NCBI GenBank assembly: GCA_900109895.1
Contig: FOBR01000012.1
Location: 1-64,000 of the forward strand
Length of the DNA: 64,000 bases
From: a bacterium A37T11
GTDB lineage: Bacteria > Bacteroidota > Bacteroidia > Sphingobacteriales > Sphingobacteriaceae
Direction of reading: 5' to 3'
A program made the translations under genes and the position numbers. Under the pieces are notes generated by a model, which was not told the DNA's origin, made no database searches, and saw only the letters and a list, made by a program, of their open reading frames with translations. Positions 8,654-17,090 of this stretch are shown here, in pieces (the first letter of the stretch is position 1; each line of letters opens with the position of its first letter).

Positions 8654-9668
8654 CCCAATTCAGCTTCATGTCATGCGGTCCTACGATCAGGCCACCCTGA
8701 TAGATACCTCGGCTTTTACGCTCAGTCATTACTTACCAGGTCGGAATACCGAAAACACCTTCAGTTGCACCCACAAAGACTTTAGCCTGCACTGGCAGAA
8801 TTTCGATGCCCGGTCAGCCCATTTTAGCTTGCTGGAAGTACACAGCCAAATACCACTAGCTATCCCGTTTAGGGTAAAACATCCCGACCTGCACCAGCTC
8901 TTTACCCTGGCAGGAAGCGGCAACCTGGATGCCGAGGATAAAACCCGGCTTACATCCCCTCTCCTACTTTCCAAAGATCATTTCCGGATATTATATACCG
9001 ATAGCTGTGAGGGATGGTTGTACATTGAACCTGGTCATTTCCTATTACTGGACAATGTATTGGAAAGTAAATGGATGCTGCGATCCCAACAGCCGGAGCA
9101 CTCCCTGGTCGCTGGTCTCCTGGCACACCTGGAGCAAAAAAGCCGTCTCTGCATCACCACCGACCAGCGACTCATCAGCCCGGCCATGCGTGCCGCACTA
9201 GACCATCTGCTCACCCTAACCCCGCAACCCGATATGGCTATGGATGTGGCTTTTTACCAACCAGCCGTGCGCTTATTTCAACTGGGCCGTGACCTACGAG
9301 GACCGGAAGACCCGGATAGCAATAGTCCCGGACACCCTTGGAACATGGGCGAGCAACTACACCTCTATATTGAAAAACTCATTAAGCAAGCAGATCCCAC
9401 CACACCTACCGTAAGTGGCCTCATGAAAACTTTCCATGCCAGTGAACTGACGTTATTACAAGCCCACAAAAAAACTGACCCTACCTGTACACTGGTCTTT
9501 TTTATTGCCAAAGTTCGTATCAAAGAAGCCCAACGTTTAATGAAAGAAGAAGGCTATACCATCAACCAAACATGGGTACATTTAAAATATCCCGACTTGC
9601 AAACTTTTAGCAAACAATTCAAGAAAGTTATTGGTGTAAGCCCTCGGGAGTTCTTACAGAACAAATAG
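8646..9668 (+). CDS. AraC-family-like transcriptional regulator
   Basis: A 340-residue protein whose C-terminal about 90 residues form the AraC-type double helix-turn-helix: a first helix pair around SGLMKTFHASELTLLQAHKK, and a second ending HLKYPDLQTFSKQFKKVIGV then SPREFL, the usual family ending. The N-terminal about 240 residues resemble no sensor domain I can name. It overlaps a 39-aa ORF at its start. It sits directly upstream of the intact MauE-like/peptide pair on the same strand, so that cassette is its most likely target. Confidence 0.8.
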   Translation: MYDPIQLHVMRSYDQATLIDTSAFTLSHYLPGRNTENTFSCTHKDFSLHWQNFDARSAHFSLLEVHSQIPLAIPFRVKHPDLHQLFTLAGSGNLDAEDKTRLTSPLLLSKDHFRILYTDSCEGWLYIEPGHFLLLDNVLESKWMLRSQQPEHSLVAGLLAHLEQKSRLCITTDQRLISPAMRAALDHLLTLTPQPDMAMDVAFYQPAVRLFQLGRDLRGPEDPDSNSPGHPWNMGEQLHLYIEKLIKQADPTTPTVSGLMKTFHASELTLLQAHKKTDPTCTLVFFIAKVRIKEAQRLMKEEGYTINQTWVHLKYPDLQTFSKQFKKVIGVSPREFLQNK

Positions 9669-9743
9669 CACGCATGGAAAGAACGCTTTTTTTGACAACT
9701 ATTTTCTAAAGAAAGTGACAAGTTATTAAGTATAAATGTGATA

Positions 9744-9751
9744 TATCTTTG
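9744..9751 (+). promoter_or_regulatory. Bacteroidota-type -7 box before the MauE-like gene
   Basis: TATCTTTG fits the TAnnTTTG consensus of the Bacteroidota housekeeping promoter. A matching -33 TTTG is not clear. Transcription would begin around 9756-9758, so the ATG at 9756 would be leaderless. This favours ATG 9798 as the true start of the MauE-like protein. Confidence 0.4.
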
Positions 9752-9797
9752 TATTATGAAATCAGCACAATTAACACAGATAATAGGACAGGATAAA

Positions 9798-10316
9798 ATG
9801 ACCACCCGGGAACTGGTATTTTCGGTGTTGGCAATCCTAATGGCGCTACTATTTCTGCTGGTCGGTATCGAAAAACTTTGGGACTACGCCAAATTCAGGG
9901 ATGGACTAAAGGGAGCCTCGATAATACCGGAGATATTGGCGCCAGTGTTGGCTCGGTTACTGGGTGGTGGCATGGTAATGATCGCAGTCAGTCTATTCGC
10001 CGGATTTTGGTATCCCCGATGGATGAATCGGGGGTTGTGGGCCTACCTGGGTTTGATGACGCTGTTTACTTTTTACCTGTTACTAGTGGTCACCGTATTT
10101 AAAGATGACCAGCCCTGTCGTTGCCTGGGTATCTATGAGCTATGGAGCCTGAGTTGGCTGCAGCATTTCTGGCTGGATGTGGGGATCACGATGGTTGTGT
10201 TGGTAACAATAGGATTGTATTACTTGTATATAATATACGCCTGGCTGTATGTACAGACCGTGCGTTTTCAAAAATATTTGCTGCAGCAGATAGAGCGGAA
10301 GCCGGAGGCTCTTTAA
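9798..10316 (+). CDS. MauE/DoxX-like redox-associated membrane protein
   Basis: A polytopic inner-membrane protein of about 170 residues with four or five hydrophobic helices. The first is ELVFSVLAILMALLFLLVGI, followed by EKLWDYAKFRDGL, the Glu-Lys-x-x-Asp/Tyr-x-x-F pattern seen after helix 1 of MauE/DoxX proteins. The motif PCRCLG supplies two cysteines in C-x-C arrangement, as in MauE-type proteins that relay redox equivalents to periplasmic thioredoxin-like partners. Upstream in-frame starts exist at 9738 and 9756. The next gene, 45 bp on, encodes the CX7C peptide, and a TlpA-like gene converges beyond it, so a peptide-directed redox role is inferred. The counterpart at 5794-6227 is broken. 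Confidence 0.75.
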   Translation: MTTRELVFSVLAILMALLFLLVGIEKLWDYAKFRDGLKGASIIPEILAPVLARLLGGGMVMIAVSLFAGFWYPRWMNRGLWAYLGLMTLFTFYLLLVVTVFKDDQPCRCLGIYELWSLSWLQHFWLDVGITMVVLVTIGLYYLYIIYAWLYVQTVRFQKYLLQQIERKPEAL

Positions 10317-10360
10317 AGAAAGATGGAAATTAGTAATTTTTCACTTAACTTATTATTCTT

Positions 10361-10630
10361 ATGAAAAGGAGACTTTTCAAAATCATTGCATTAGCGATAT
10401 GCTTTTGCAGCACAGTAGGAGCCCTGGTGGGTAAAACGCTCGACAATGAGCAAAAGTGGTTTAGAGTAAGTGACACCACACTTAGTACTCCTTATGAGAC
10501 GGCGCCGTGTAGTGGTTCACCAGCAATCGCATGCGCCACTTTATGGGAACGCGCGAATGCATCTTCTCCATGGACTCAGGTAACTGTTGGAGGTAGCCCG
10601 GTTACTGCTTACGGTAACTTTACCAACTAA
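10361..10630 (+). CDS. Small secreted peptide with Cys-x7-Cys pair
   Basis: An 89-residue precursor with a signal peptide (LFKIIALAICFCSTVGALVG) and a short mature region holding a W-F pair (QKWFRV, residues 31-36) and two cysteines, C50 and C58, in TAPCSGSPAIACAT. The CX7C spacing equals that of the peptide at 5351-5689, and both sit between a MauE-like gene and a convergent TlpA-like gene. The mature peptide could carry one disulfide loop of nine residues. No sequence signature tells whether it is a signal, a structural factor, an antimicrobial or a metallophore precursor. Confidence 0.7.
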   Translation: MKRRLFKIIALAICFCSTVGALVGKTLDNEQKWFRVSDTTLSTPYETAPCSGSPAIACATLWERANASSPWTQVTVGGSPVTAYGNFTN

Positions 10631-10640
10631 CAAGGATTGC

Positions 10641-10701
10641 TCATCCCCAAAGGGGATGAAAAGGCCATGTCGTTAACCAAACGGCATGGCCTTGCTTTTT
10701 T
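10641..10701. terminator. Double hairpin between convergent peptide and TlpA-like genes
   Basis: Two hairpins fill the 71-bp gap. The first is TCATCCCC/GGGGATGA (10641-10648 and 10652-10659, 3-nt loop). The second is AAGGCCATGTCGTT paired with its near-complement ending CATGGCCTT (10661-10693), about 14 bp with one G-T pair. The second is followed by GCTTTTTTCT, giving good intrinsic termination for the + strand peptide transcript. Confidence 0.8.
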
Positions 10702-12030
10702 CTAATGAGAAAGGATAAGTACATTAATGCTTTTTTGTTCGGGTACAAGATCCAGACCAAAAACCTGTAATTGTTTACGAAAATTGGTCAAATCTTTTAC
10801 ATTCTTCACTATCCGGATATCTACTGGTGTGGAGGGGTCAATAGCTGTTTCATTAAGCAAAATTTGCCGTGATCCATTGGTCGAATTGAACAATAGTTCT
10901 ACAGCAAAAATCAATTGCCCAAAGTTCGTATTGCCCATGATGAGTGAATCGGTTTGATATGGCAAGGTCAGGTGTTGTTTGCCTCCTTTACTCCGGATTT
11001 TAAAAGTTGGGTTTATAGGATTCAAGGCTTTTAATACTAAACAGGGTTTTATGCGCTTCTCAATCCTAACCTTGACGTCAAAATAGAGACAAAGATCCCG
11101 TTGCATGACTTTATAAAGCAAATGCATACGTTCCGGAGGTAGCCTAGCTTCATAACAAAATATATTATCCTGTTTCCAATGGTCATCCAGATAGTGCTGG
11201 TCATATTGCTGGTAGTTAATGGAGTCTGCGAGATTTAGGATTACCCGGTTTTCTAATCGGGTAAAACCATTGGAAGGCAAGCTATCTGTATATGCTGATA
11301 AAAACAAATTGACTCGCGACTGATTTAGCATATGAATACCTAAACGCCGACCTGTTTTAAAATCCACTAACGGAAGGCCAAATTGCCCATCAAAATTAAT
11401 TCCATGAGTAATCATGGAATAATAACTTACATTGGATAGATTTCTGCCACCGCCTTCGGTCAGCAATGATTCAAAACAATTAAAATTGCCATACTCATCT
11501 TTTAGTGGCATGTTCAGTTTTTTTCCGTCAATAAATTGTTTGATAAATTCCTCCTTTAAATAAAATGGAGTTCCTGTGAAATGGTTTAACACCCCATTCT
11601 TATCAATCCAGGCATAAGCAGGTACCGTTTGATAAGCAAATAAACTAGATAAGTTACTATCAGCAATTGCCATAGGCAAGGTACAATTACGGGCAATAGC
11701 TGAATGGAGAAAGAGTTTACGCACATCTTCTGCTGAACTTTTAGTCACTAATAAGATCCTGATATACTTAGGGAACAATTGTTGCAGTTTCTCCATCTTA
11801 GGGAAACCTGCAATGCAGGGTAAGCAACCTACGTCCCAAAAGTCCAAAATCAGTAATTTATTGGTAAAATTAGACAATGTGGATGTTGCTGTAGGAAAGT
11901 TGATCATATGTGCCAGCTTTATATTGGGCACCGTGTCACCTAACCGAAGGTGGCGGTTTTCCTGGGCGTAGGCTGACATTCCCAAACAGAACAGGCAAGT
12001 GATAAGCAAAAGGATTCTTATTGGTCTCAT
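10702..12030 (-). CDS. TlpA-like thioredoxin protein with long C-terminal extension
   Basis: A 442-residue secreted protein. The signal peptide ends SAYA-Q. The thioredoxin domain (residues about 28-175) has redox motif C69-L-P-C72 in LDFWDVGCLPC and a cis-proline-type segment near TVPAYAWIDKNG. The C-terminal about 260 residues end FGLDLVPEQKSINVLIL, like a DUF3738-type domain (memory-based). It is the full-length paralogue of 3908-5281, with the CKPC dipeptide changed to CLPC. It is the last gene of the susC-susD-tlpA operon, 11 bp after susD, and is convergent with the CX7C peptide gene. Likely role: periplasmic thiol chemistry on the cassette's substrate or peptide. Confidence 0.85.
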   Translation of the reverse strand: MRPIRILLLITCLFCLGMSAYAQENRHLRLGDTVPNIKLAHMINFPTATSTLSNFTNKLLILDFWDVGCLPCIAGFPKMEKLQQLFPKYIRILLVTKSSAEDVRKLFLHSAIARNCTLPMAIADSNLSSLFAYQTVPAYAWIDKNGVLNHFTGTPFYLKEEFIKQFIDGKKLNMPLKDEYGNFNCFESLLTEGGGRNLSNVSYYSMITHGINFDGQFGLPLVDFKTGRRLGIHMLNQSRVNLFLSAYTDSLPSNGFTRLENRVILNLADSINYQQYDQHYLDDHWKQDNIFCYEARLPPERMHLLYKVMQRDLCLYFDVKVRIEKRIKPCLVLKALNPINPTFKIRSKGGKQHLTLPYQTDSLIMGNTNFGQLIFAVELLFNSTNGSRQILLNETAIDPSTPVDIRIVKNVKDLTNFRKQLQVFGLDLVPEQKSINVLILSH

Positions 12031-12041
12031 ATCAAATCAGA

Positions 12042-13400
12042 TTAACGTTCATTTTGTGAAATCCCAGTTGCCTGGACGATGTAAGCCGGGAGGGGTAATA
12101 CATATCGCGGATCGTTGGGCGGTAGTGTGTAAGTGACGCTGCCGACGGTGTGGCTAAAGGTTTGCTCGTGGCCAGGCTCCAGGTTTAACCGACGCAAATC
12201 TTGCCAGTGAAGCCCCCGGGCGATCAGTTCCTTTCGCCTTTCTGTTAAAACCAGCGAGAGCGCTTCAGTCTGGTCTGATGAAGCAAGTGGGCTAAACAAT
12301 CCAGAAAGATAGCGTTTTTCCAGTAGCCTGTTAACATCATCTATGGCGTCCTGGATACGACCTGACCGTGCGGCGTATTCAGCCCTTATGAGCAACATTT
12401 CGCTTGTAGTGGAACCTTGAAAGAACATCGAGCTGCCCAGATAGCTGCCCCTGAAACCCATCGTGCCGGCTGCATTTTTGAAAAAATATACCATTTTTCG
12501 AAGGTCGCTTTCATCGTATAGATCATACAACGATGTGGGAATTACCGCATTATTTTTGCTATATATCCAATATAAGGGGAATAATGTAGTAGATAAGATC
12601 ACCTCTTGATTATAGGGTGTGATGGGATAATTTAAAGCCGGATTTAACTGATTAAAATCAATTAATTTATTGCTTATTTGCAGGCTTGAATCGGCATAAT
12701 TACCTGCTTTTTCATACTCTCGCATGACCAGATAACATCTGGCTAATGCCGCGTAAGCAGCAGGCTTGGAAGTTTGTCGAAGGTCCAGGGGTTGGTAATC
12801 AAGCATAGCAGAAGCTACAGTCAGGTCCCTAACAATCTGATCATAGGTTGCCCGGAGGCTAGCCCGAGTCGTTTTTTCATTTACATCGGCACTTAGGCGC
12901 AATGGAATGCCTTCATTTTGGTCCAGAGTCAGTGGGTCATATGGCACAGTAAAGAGCTGGGCGACATTAAAAAATGCCTTGGCACGGAAAAATAGAGCCT
13001 CACCATACAATATGTTCCAGGTTTTCTGTTCGGCGTTGCCTGGTTGTATGTCTGTCAATGTTTCCAAGGCAATATTACACTGCAGCACCTGCTTATAAGT
13101 GTTATCCCAATCAACTATGGGATTTGCTCCTTCATAAATGTCCTTTTTCCATAGAAAACCATTGCGTTCCATAGGCTCGTTGCTATTGTAGGTTTCGTCG
13201 GTAAGTTCATATTCACCTCCGGACAATTCTGCTAAGCCGACATTATCGTAACGTAACAGGCTGTTGTTCAAAATTGCCCGAACGTCATCAACGGTTGAAG
13301 GAACAGTGAGGCTAATATCGCGTTTCTCCTCAAGCCATTGGTCATCACAACTGGTAACAAGCAGGCCAAAAGCAAGGATAAAGATAATTTGTATTTTCAT
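12042..13400 (-). CDS. SusD/RagB-type outer-membrane lipoprotein
   Basis: A 452-residue protein with a lipoprotein signal (MKIQIIFILAFGLLVTSC), then DDQWLEEKRDISLTVPSTVDDVRAIL. The C-terminal ERRKELIARGLHWQDLRRLN segment is diagnostic of SusD/RagB, and the ending is ATGISQNER. It is clearly paralogous to the SusD at 2516. It lies 19 bp after susC and 11 bp before the TlpA-like gene. SusD proteins form a hinged lid on the SusC barrel; here the ligand is unknown, and the absence of any carbohydrate enzyme nearby argues against a glycan. Confidence 0.9.
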   Translation of the reverse strand: MKIQIIFILAFGLLVTSCDDQWLEEKRDISLTVPSTVDDVRAILNNSLLRYDNVGLAELSGGEYELTDETYNSNEPMERNGFLWKKDIYEGANPIVDWDNTYKQVLQCNIALETLTDIQPGNAEQKTWNILYGEALFFRAKAFFNVAQLFTVPYDPLTLDQNEGIPLRLSADVNEKTTRASLRATYDQIVRDLTVASAMLDYQPLDLRQTSKPAAYAALARCYLVMREYEKAGNYADSSLQISNKLIDFNQLNPALNYPITPYNQEVILSTTLFPLYWIYSKNNAVIPTSLYDLYDESDLRKMVYFFKNAAGTMGFRGSYLGSSMFFQGSTTSEMLLIRAEYAARSGRIQDAIDDVNRLLEKRYLSGLFSPLASSDQTEALSLVLTERRKELIARGLHWQDLRRLNLEPGHEQTFSHTVGSVTYTLPPNDPRYVLPLPAYIVQATGISQNER

Positions 13401-13419
13401 TTTATGATCAAGTTAGAGG

Positions 13420-16400
13420 TTAAAAATGGGCTGTAACTCCAGCTGATATGCTGAAGGGTTCTGGTAAGACATCCGTAGCATAGTCCGGGTCGATGCCGTG
13501 TTTATTGGCCCGCCAAAGGATCCCCAGGTTATTGGCATATACATAAAATTGGATGTGGCGATACTGATAGCTCACTTGGATGTCCTGTAACCGAATATGG
13601 TCTGCTTTTTCTACCAAAATAGACGAATTGCTGTAGAATTGGTCGCTTGCAGATACCAAAGGGTAGATCATGGCAGGTACATTGGTTATGCTTTCATCGC
13701 CCGGCTTTTTCCAACGGTTGGCATAGTCTGCATGGCTGTCATGGCTGGCAAACAGATAATCATATCGGATTGAGGAACGGCGGAAATAATAGCCCAATTT
13801 ATAACTGATGTTAAGAGAAAGGGATAAGCCCCTAAAGGAGAACATATTTCTGAAAGCGCCATACCATGGTGGGGTCGCCCGACCGTGGTACTGTAATGAA
13901 TCCAGTGTAGCAGTTTGGGATATAGCGTTATAATTATTGCTAGGCACACTGTTTAAATAGCTACGTGGAGCACCCGATTGTGGATCCAGCCCAGCCCAGG
14001 GGTAACTATAAATAGAAAATAAAGGTTTGCCAACGGTAGGTGTAAAACTACTTCCCGTTAAACTGCCGTCTGCAAAATAAGTGCTGATATTCGACGGTGT
14101 ATTGTCGTACTTGGTGATCTCATCGCTAGTGAAGCTGGCAAAAAGGTTACTGCTCCATCGAAATTCGCCTTGAAGTGGTTGGAGCGTCAGGGTAATATCC
14201 AGGCCTTTTCCTTTCATATCTGCCAAGTTTCCATAAAAACTGGTGTTTCCTATTGTCGGTTCCAACGCTCCATAACCTAATAGGTCAGAACCTTTCTTTT
14301 TATAGTAATCTATACTCCCTGATAATAAATTACGACGAAGGGCAAAATCGATACCCAGGTTCAGTTGGGAGGTTCTCTCTCCTCGTAGGTTAGCATTAGG
14401 AAGCGAGTTAATGGTGGCATAAGTCAATCCCGTGGAGGTCTCTGTATAATATTTAGCCGTAGTAAAAGCTGTGACTGTGTTATCTATATTTCCGTTATAA
14501 CCGTAAGTCGCCCGCACATTCAATTGTGGCAGCCAATCGACCGCATAAAAAGCTTCTTCTGCCGCATTCCATTTAAACCCAACTGACCATAAAGGCACCG
14601 AGCGTTGATTGGCTTTGACGCCAAATAGGTTTGACTGATCGATGCGCGCACTGCCAGACAAGGTATAGCGATGCTGATAGGTATAGGAGCCATTGGCATA
14701 ATAAGACCGGAAGCGATCTACGGTTTGGGTGACACTGTTGGAAGAAGAGATGTTAGACCAGTTACCCGAAGGATAGAGCTGAAACGTGCTGTCCTGATTG
14801 ACAGGTTTGGCCAGCCCGGTTTTTTCATCATAGCCATATAGTACCTGTTCGTTGCCGTTTGATTTTGATTGACGGAGTTCCATACCTGCCAGCAGCACCA
14901 ACGAATGAGGCCCCTGATCCAACCGGTAGTCTGCTTGAAACCGTCCACTATGAGCTGTTAGATCCTGATGGCCTAACGAAAGGTAGGCTCCTAAAGGAAG
15001 GTTATAAGTAACCCCTTTGGAGCCAATGACTGAATATTGGTTGATGAGGTTGCGGGTGAAGTAGGTGTCCTGGCTGTACAAATCCCTGGACGGATTAAAC
15101 TGTTTCTCGTATTGATAAAGCAAACTGGTCTTGAAACCTTTGAACCAGGAATAACTGATGGTATTATTAAAGCGTATGTGATGTATCTGGCTGCGCTGGT
15201 CGGCATAGTTGAGCTCCTCCAGCGGTACGTATAGCCAATTTAGCAGCCCTTTTTCTTCGGCTGTCTGGGCAAAGGATAGCCGATAGTCTTTTGCCACGGG
15301 TAAGTGATTACCCTGATCATCTGCCAGCAGTTGGTAGGCCTCACCATTTTGGATGCCTTGCAAGCTATTATTGATCTGGTTTTGGCTGTGTGTATAAAAA
15401 ATGGCGTTGTCGATGGATAGGTTTGGGATAGGTTGAAGACTTTGCTGGGCGGAAAGGGTGAAACGATCGTATCCATTGCCAACCACAGCTGACTGGTTCT
15501 TATCAAACCCAGCATTCAGGCTGTATTGCTGCTTATCGCTGCCGCCGCGCATACTCAGGTCGTACTGCTGTTTGAAGGAGGGCTGGTAGAAGTACTTGCC
15601 CAGATCGTTCCGAAGGTCGTGTTGCTTGAGTGCATCCAATTGAATCTGCTTTTCGCTTTCAGAGAGCCCTGCATTGTCCAATATCTCTGCGACCGGATTA
15701 ATGACCGGATAGCTGGTCGTATTGGTTAAAGCACTATTATAATACCCCTGTTTATACAGGAATTGTTCCACATCAACCAGATCTGCGGGGATAATTTGTG
15801 GTTGATAAAAGAGATCCGGCTTAGCACCAACGGTCAGGTTGCTGTTAAAAGTGAGTTGCATGGGTTGGTTGCGTCTACCTTTTTTTGTGTTAATGACGAT
15901 AACGCCATTACCAGCCCGTACACCCCAGATGCTGGCTGCGGCGGCGTCTCTCAAAATAGAGACATCGGCTACATCATTTGGATTCAGGCTGGAAAGATCC
16001 CCCTCGTAAGGAAAGTTATCCACCACGATCAGCGGGTCGGCATTGGCAAAAATGGTGCTGCGGCCCCGGATGCTGAGTTTTGGGGTACCTCCCGCGCGTT
16101 CATCAAATAGGAGGGAAGTAGCAATGCCTTTCAGCCGACTAATGACGTCGGTGGAAACGGCTCGATTGAACAGTGCACTGTCGATGTGCACGAAGGAACC
16201 TGTAGCCCGCTCCTTGGGGATTGTTTGGTAGCCTGTAGAAACGGTGACTTCCTGTAATTGAATAGTGTCTTTTAACGACGTTTTGGTAGTGTCTAAAATA
16301 GGCATCCCGAAAACGGGCGTGAAACAAGTATACGGCACCCGCGACACGCGCGCGCCAGCAAAAGGTTGTATGCCGATCGAAAAAACGATCGACATACCCG

Positions 16401-16464
16401 AAATTTTCAGTATTTTTAGCCAGAAATTGGGACAATAGTGTTCTATTGAATAAAAATTATTCAT
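13420..16464 (-). CDS. SusC/RagA-type TonB-dependent transporter, short form without N-terminal CarboxypepD_reg domain
   Basis: A 1014-residue protein, intact. After an N-terminal hydrophobic segment the sequence goes almost straight to the plug (QLQEVTVSTGYQTIPKERATGSF, residues about 70-95; VVDNFPYEGDLSSLNPNDVADVSILRDAAAASIWG, residues about 145-180, parts quoted separately). The barrel ends VTAHF. The GTVTD-type carboxypeptidase-regulatory domain that precedes the plug in most SusC proteins is absent; the 27289 SusC has it. The truncated barrel at 252-2492 is its paralogue. It is the first gene of the operon susC-susD-tlpA. It is preceded by a leader of about 400 nt from a possible -7 box at 16866-16873. 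Confidence 0.9.
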   Translation of the reverse strand: MNNFYSIEHYCPNFWLKILKISGMSIVFSIGIQPFAGARVSRVPYTCFTPVFGMPILDTTKTSLKDTIQLQEVTVSTGYQTIPKERATGSFVHIDSALFNRAVSTDVISRLKGIATSLLFDERAGGTPKLSIRGRSTIFANADPLIVVDNFPYEGDLSSLNPNDVADVSILRDAAAASIWGVRAGNGVIVINTKKGRRNQPMQLTFNSNLTVGAKPDLFYQPQIIPADLVDVEQFLYKQGYYNSALTNTTSYPVINPVAEILDNAGLSESEKQIQLDALKQHDLRNDLGKYFYQPSFKQQYDLSMRGGSDKQQYSLNAGFDKNQSAVVGNGYDRFTLSAQQSLQPIPNLSIDNAIFYTHSQNQINNSLQGIQNGEAYQLLADDQGNHLPVAKDYRLSFAQTAEEKGLLNWLYVPLEELNYADQRSQIHHIRFNNTISYSWFKGFKTSLLYQYEKQFNPSRDLYSQDTYFTRNLINQYSVIGSKGVTYNLPLGAYLSLGHQDLTAHSGRFQADYRLDQGPHSLVLLAGMELRQSKSNGNEQVLYGYDEKTGLAKPVNQDSTFQLYPSGNWSNISSSNSVTQTVDRFRSYYANGSYTYQHRYTLSGSARIDQSNLFGVKANQRSVPLWSVGFKWNAAEEAFYAVDWLPQLNVRATYGYNGNIDNTVTAFTTAKYYTETSTGLTYATINSLPNANLRGERTSQLNLGIDFALRRNLLSGSIDYYKKKGSDLLGYGALEPTIGNTSFYGNLADMKGKGLDITLTLQPLQGEFRWSSNLFASFTSDEITKYDNTPSNISTYFADGSLTGSSFTPTVGKPLFSIYSYPWAGLDPQSGAPRSYLNSVPSNNYNAISQTATLDSLQYHGRATPPWYGAFRNMFSFRGLSLSLNISYKLGYYFRRSSIRYDYLFASHDSHADYANRWKKPGDESITNVPAMIYPLVSASDQFYSNSSILVEKADHIRLQDIQVSYQYRHIQFYVYANNLGILWRANKHGIDPDYATDVLPEPFSISAGVTAHF

Positions 16465-17090
16465 TTATTGGTTGGATTTATATTAAAAATCAGTTAGTTA
16501 AAAAAAGCTTGCACAAAGCAGGAAGGCTCTATGCTTTTCAATTTATGCTTTTCGCTTTTACTCTGGTGCAGAAATGAGGTTTTTTATCGGGTCCTGCAGA
16601 ACGCAGAACCTGCATGCAGCGCGCGAGGTGCTGCAGAATAATTTAGGGTAACGGAATAATGAGTAATAATGTTCCATACACAATAATTAGTAAGTGTTTT
16701 AAAGAACAGGGCTCCCGGTATAGGGTGAAAAGCAGCATGTGAGGATGTCTGCAAATCCATTGGGCTGCTCCGCCGCTATGTCCAGGGTACCGTCAAGACC
16801 ACTCCCCAAAGGGGAGCCACAACATAACAAGACACGGAGCAGGCCCAACTGGAAATGCATCTTGGCAAAGATACATAAATATCCAGCCAATGGGCTACTC
16901 GCGGTCTTCTCGTTGTGAAATTGACGGTTTCTGGCCGAGAGACCTGTTTTACCCCCGGTAAACCGGGGTCATATTTTACGGTATACAATAGGCTTCCTGA
17001 TTTGACGGTTGGCCTTGTGATAAACCGATGAGACAAAGGTAATAAACAAATTGTAAAAGCAAAATATTTTTTAAAAATAATATTTGTAAA
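16465..17090 (-). promoter_or_regulatory. Long upstream region of the intact SusC cassette, with hairpins and a -7-like box
   Basis: This 626-bp gap holds no convincing gene. On the - strand, TATCTTTG (16866-16873) fits the TAnnTTTG -7 consensus and would give a leader of about 395 nt. Further features: a CTCCCC/GGGGAG hairpin near 16801-16815, a CCCCGG/CCGGGG hairpin near 16955-16970, and two direct repeats of TTGACGGTT followed by GGCC (near 16920 and 17001, the first with a TCT insert). Overlapping short ORFs exist on the - strand (16699-16890; 16776-17036), the first cysteine-rich, but neither has a recognisable product. Confidence 0.35.

Noticed and set aside
9071-9292. ORF within the AraC-like gene in another frame
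   Set aside because: Shadow of the GC-rich part of a convincing gene; composition is typical of an out-of-frame translation.
16699-16890. Cysteine-rich 63-residue ORF on the - strand upstream of susC
   Set aside because: A -7-like promoter box lies inside its first codons, no signal peptide or family is visible, and a second frame overlaps it. Kept only as part of the leader observation.
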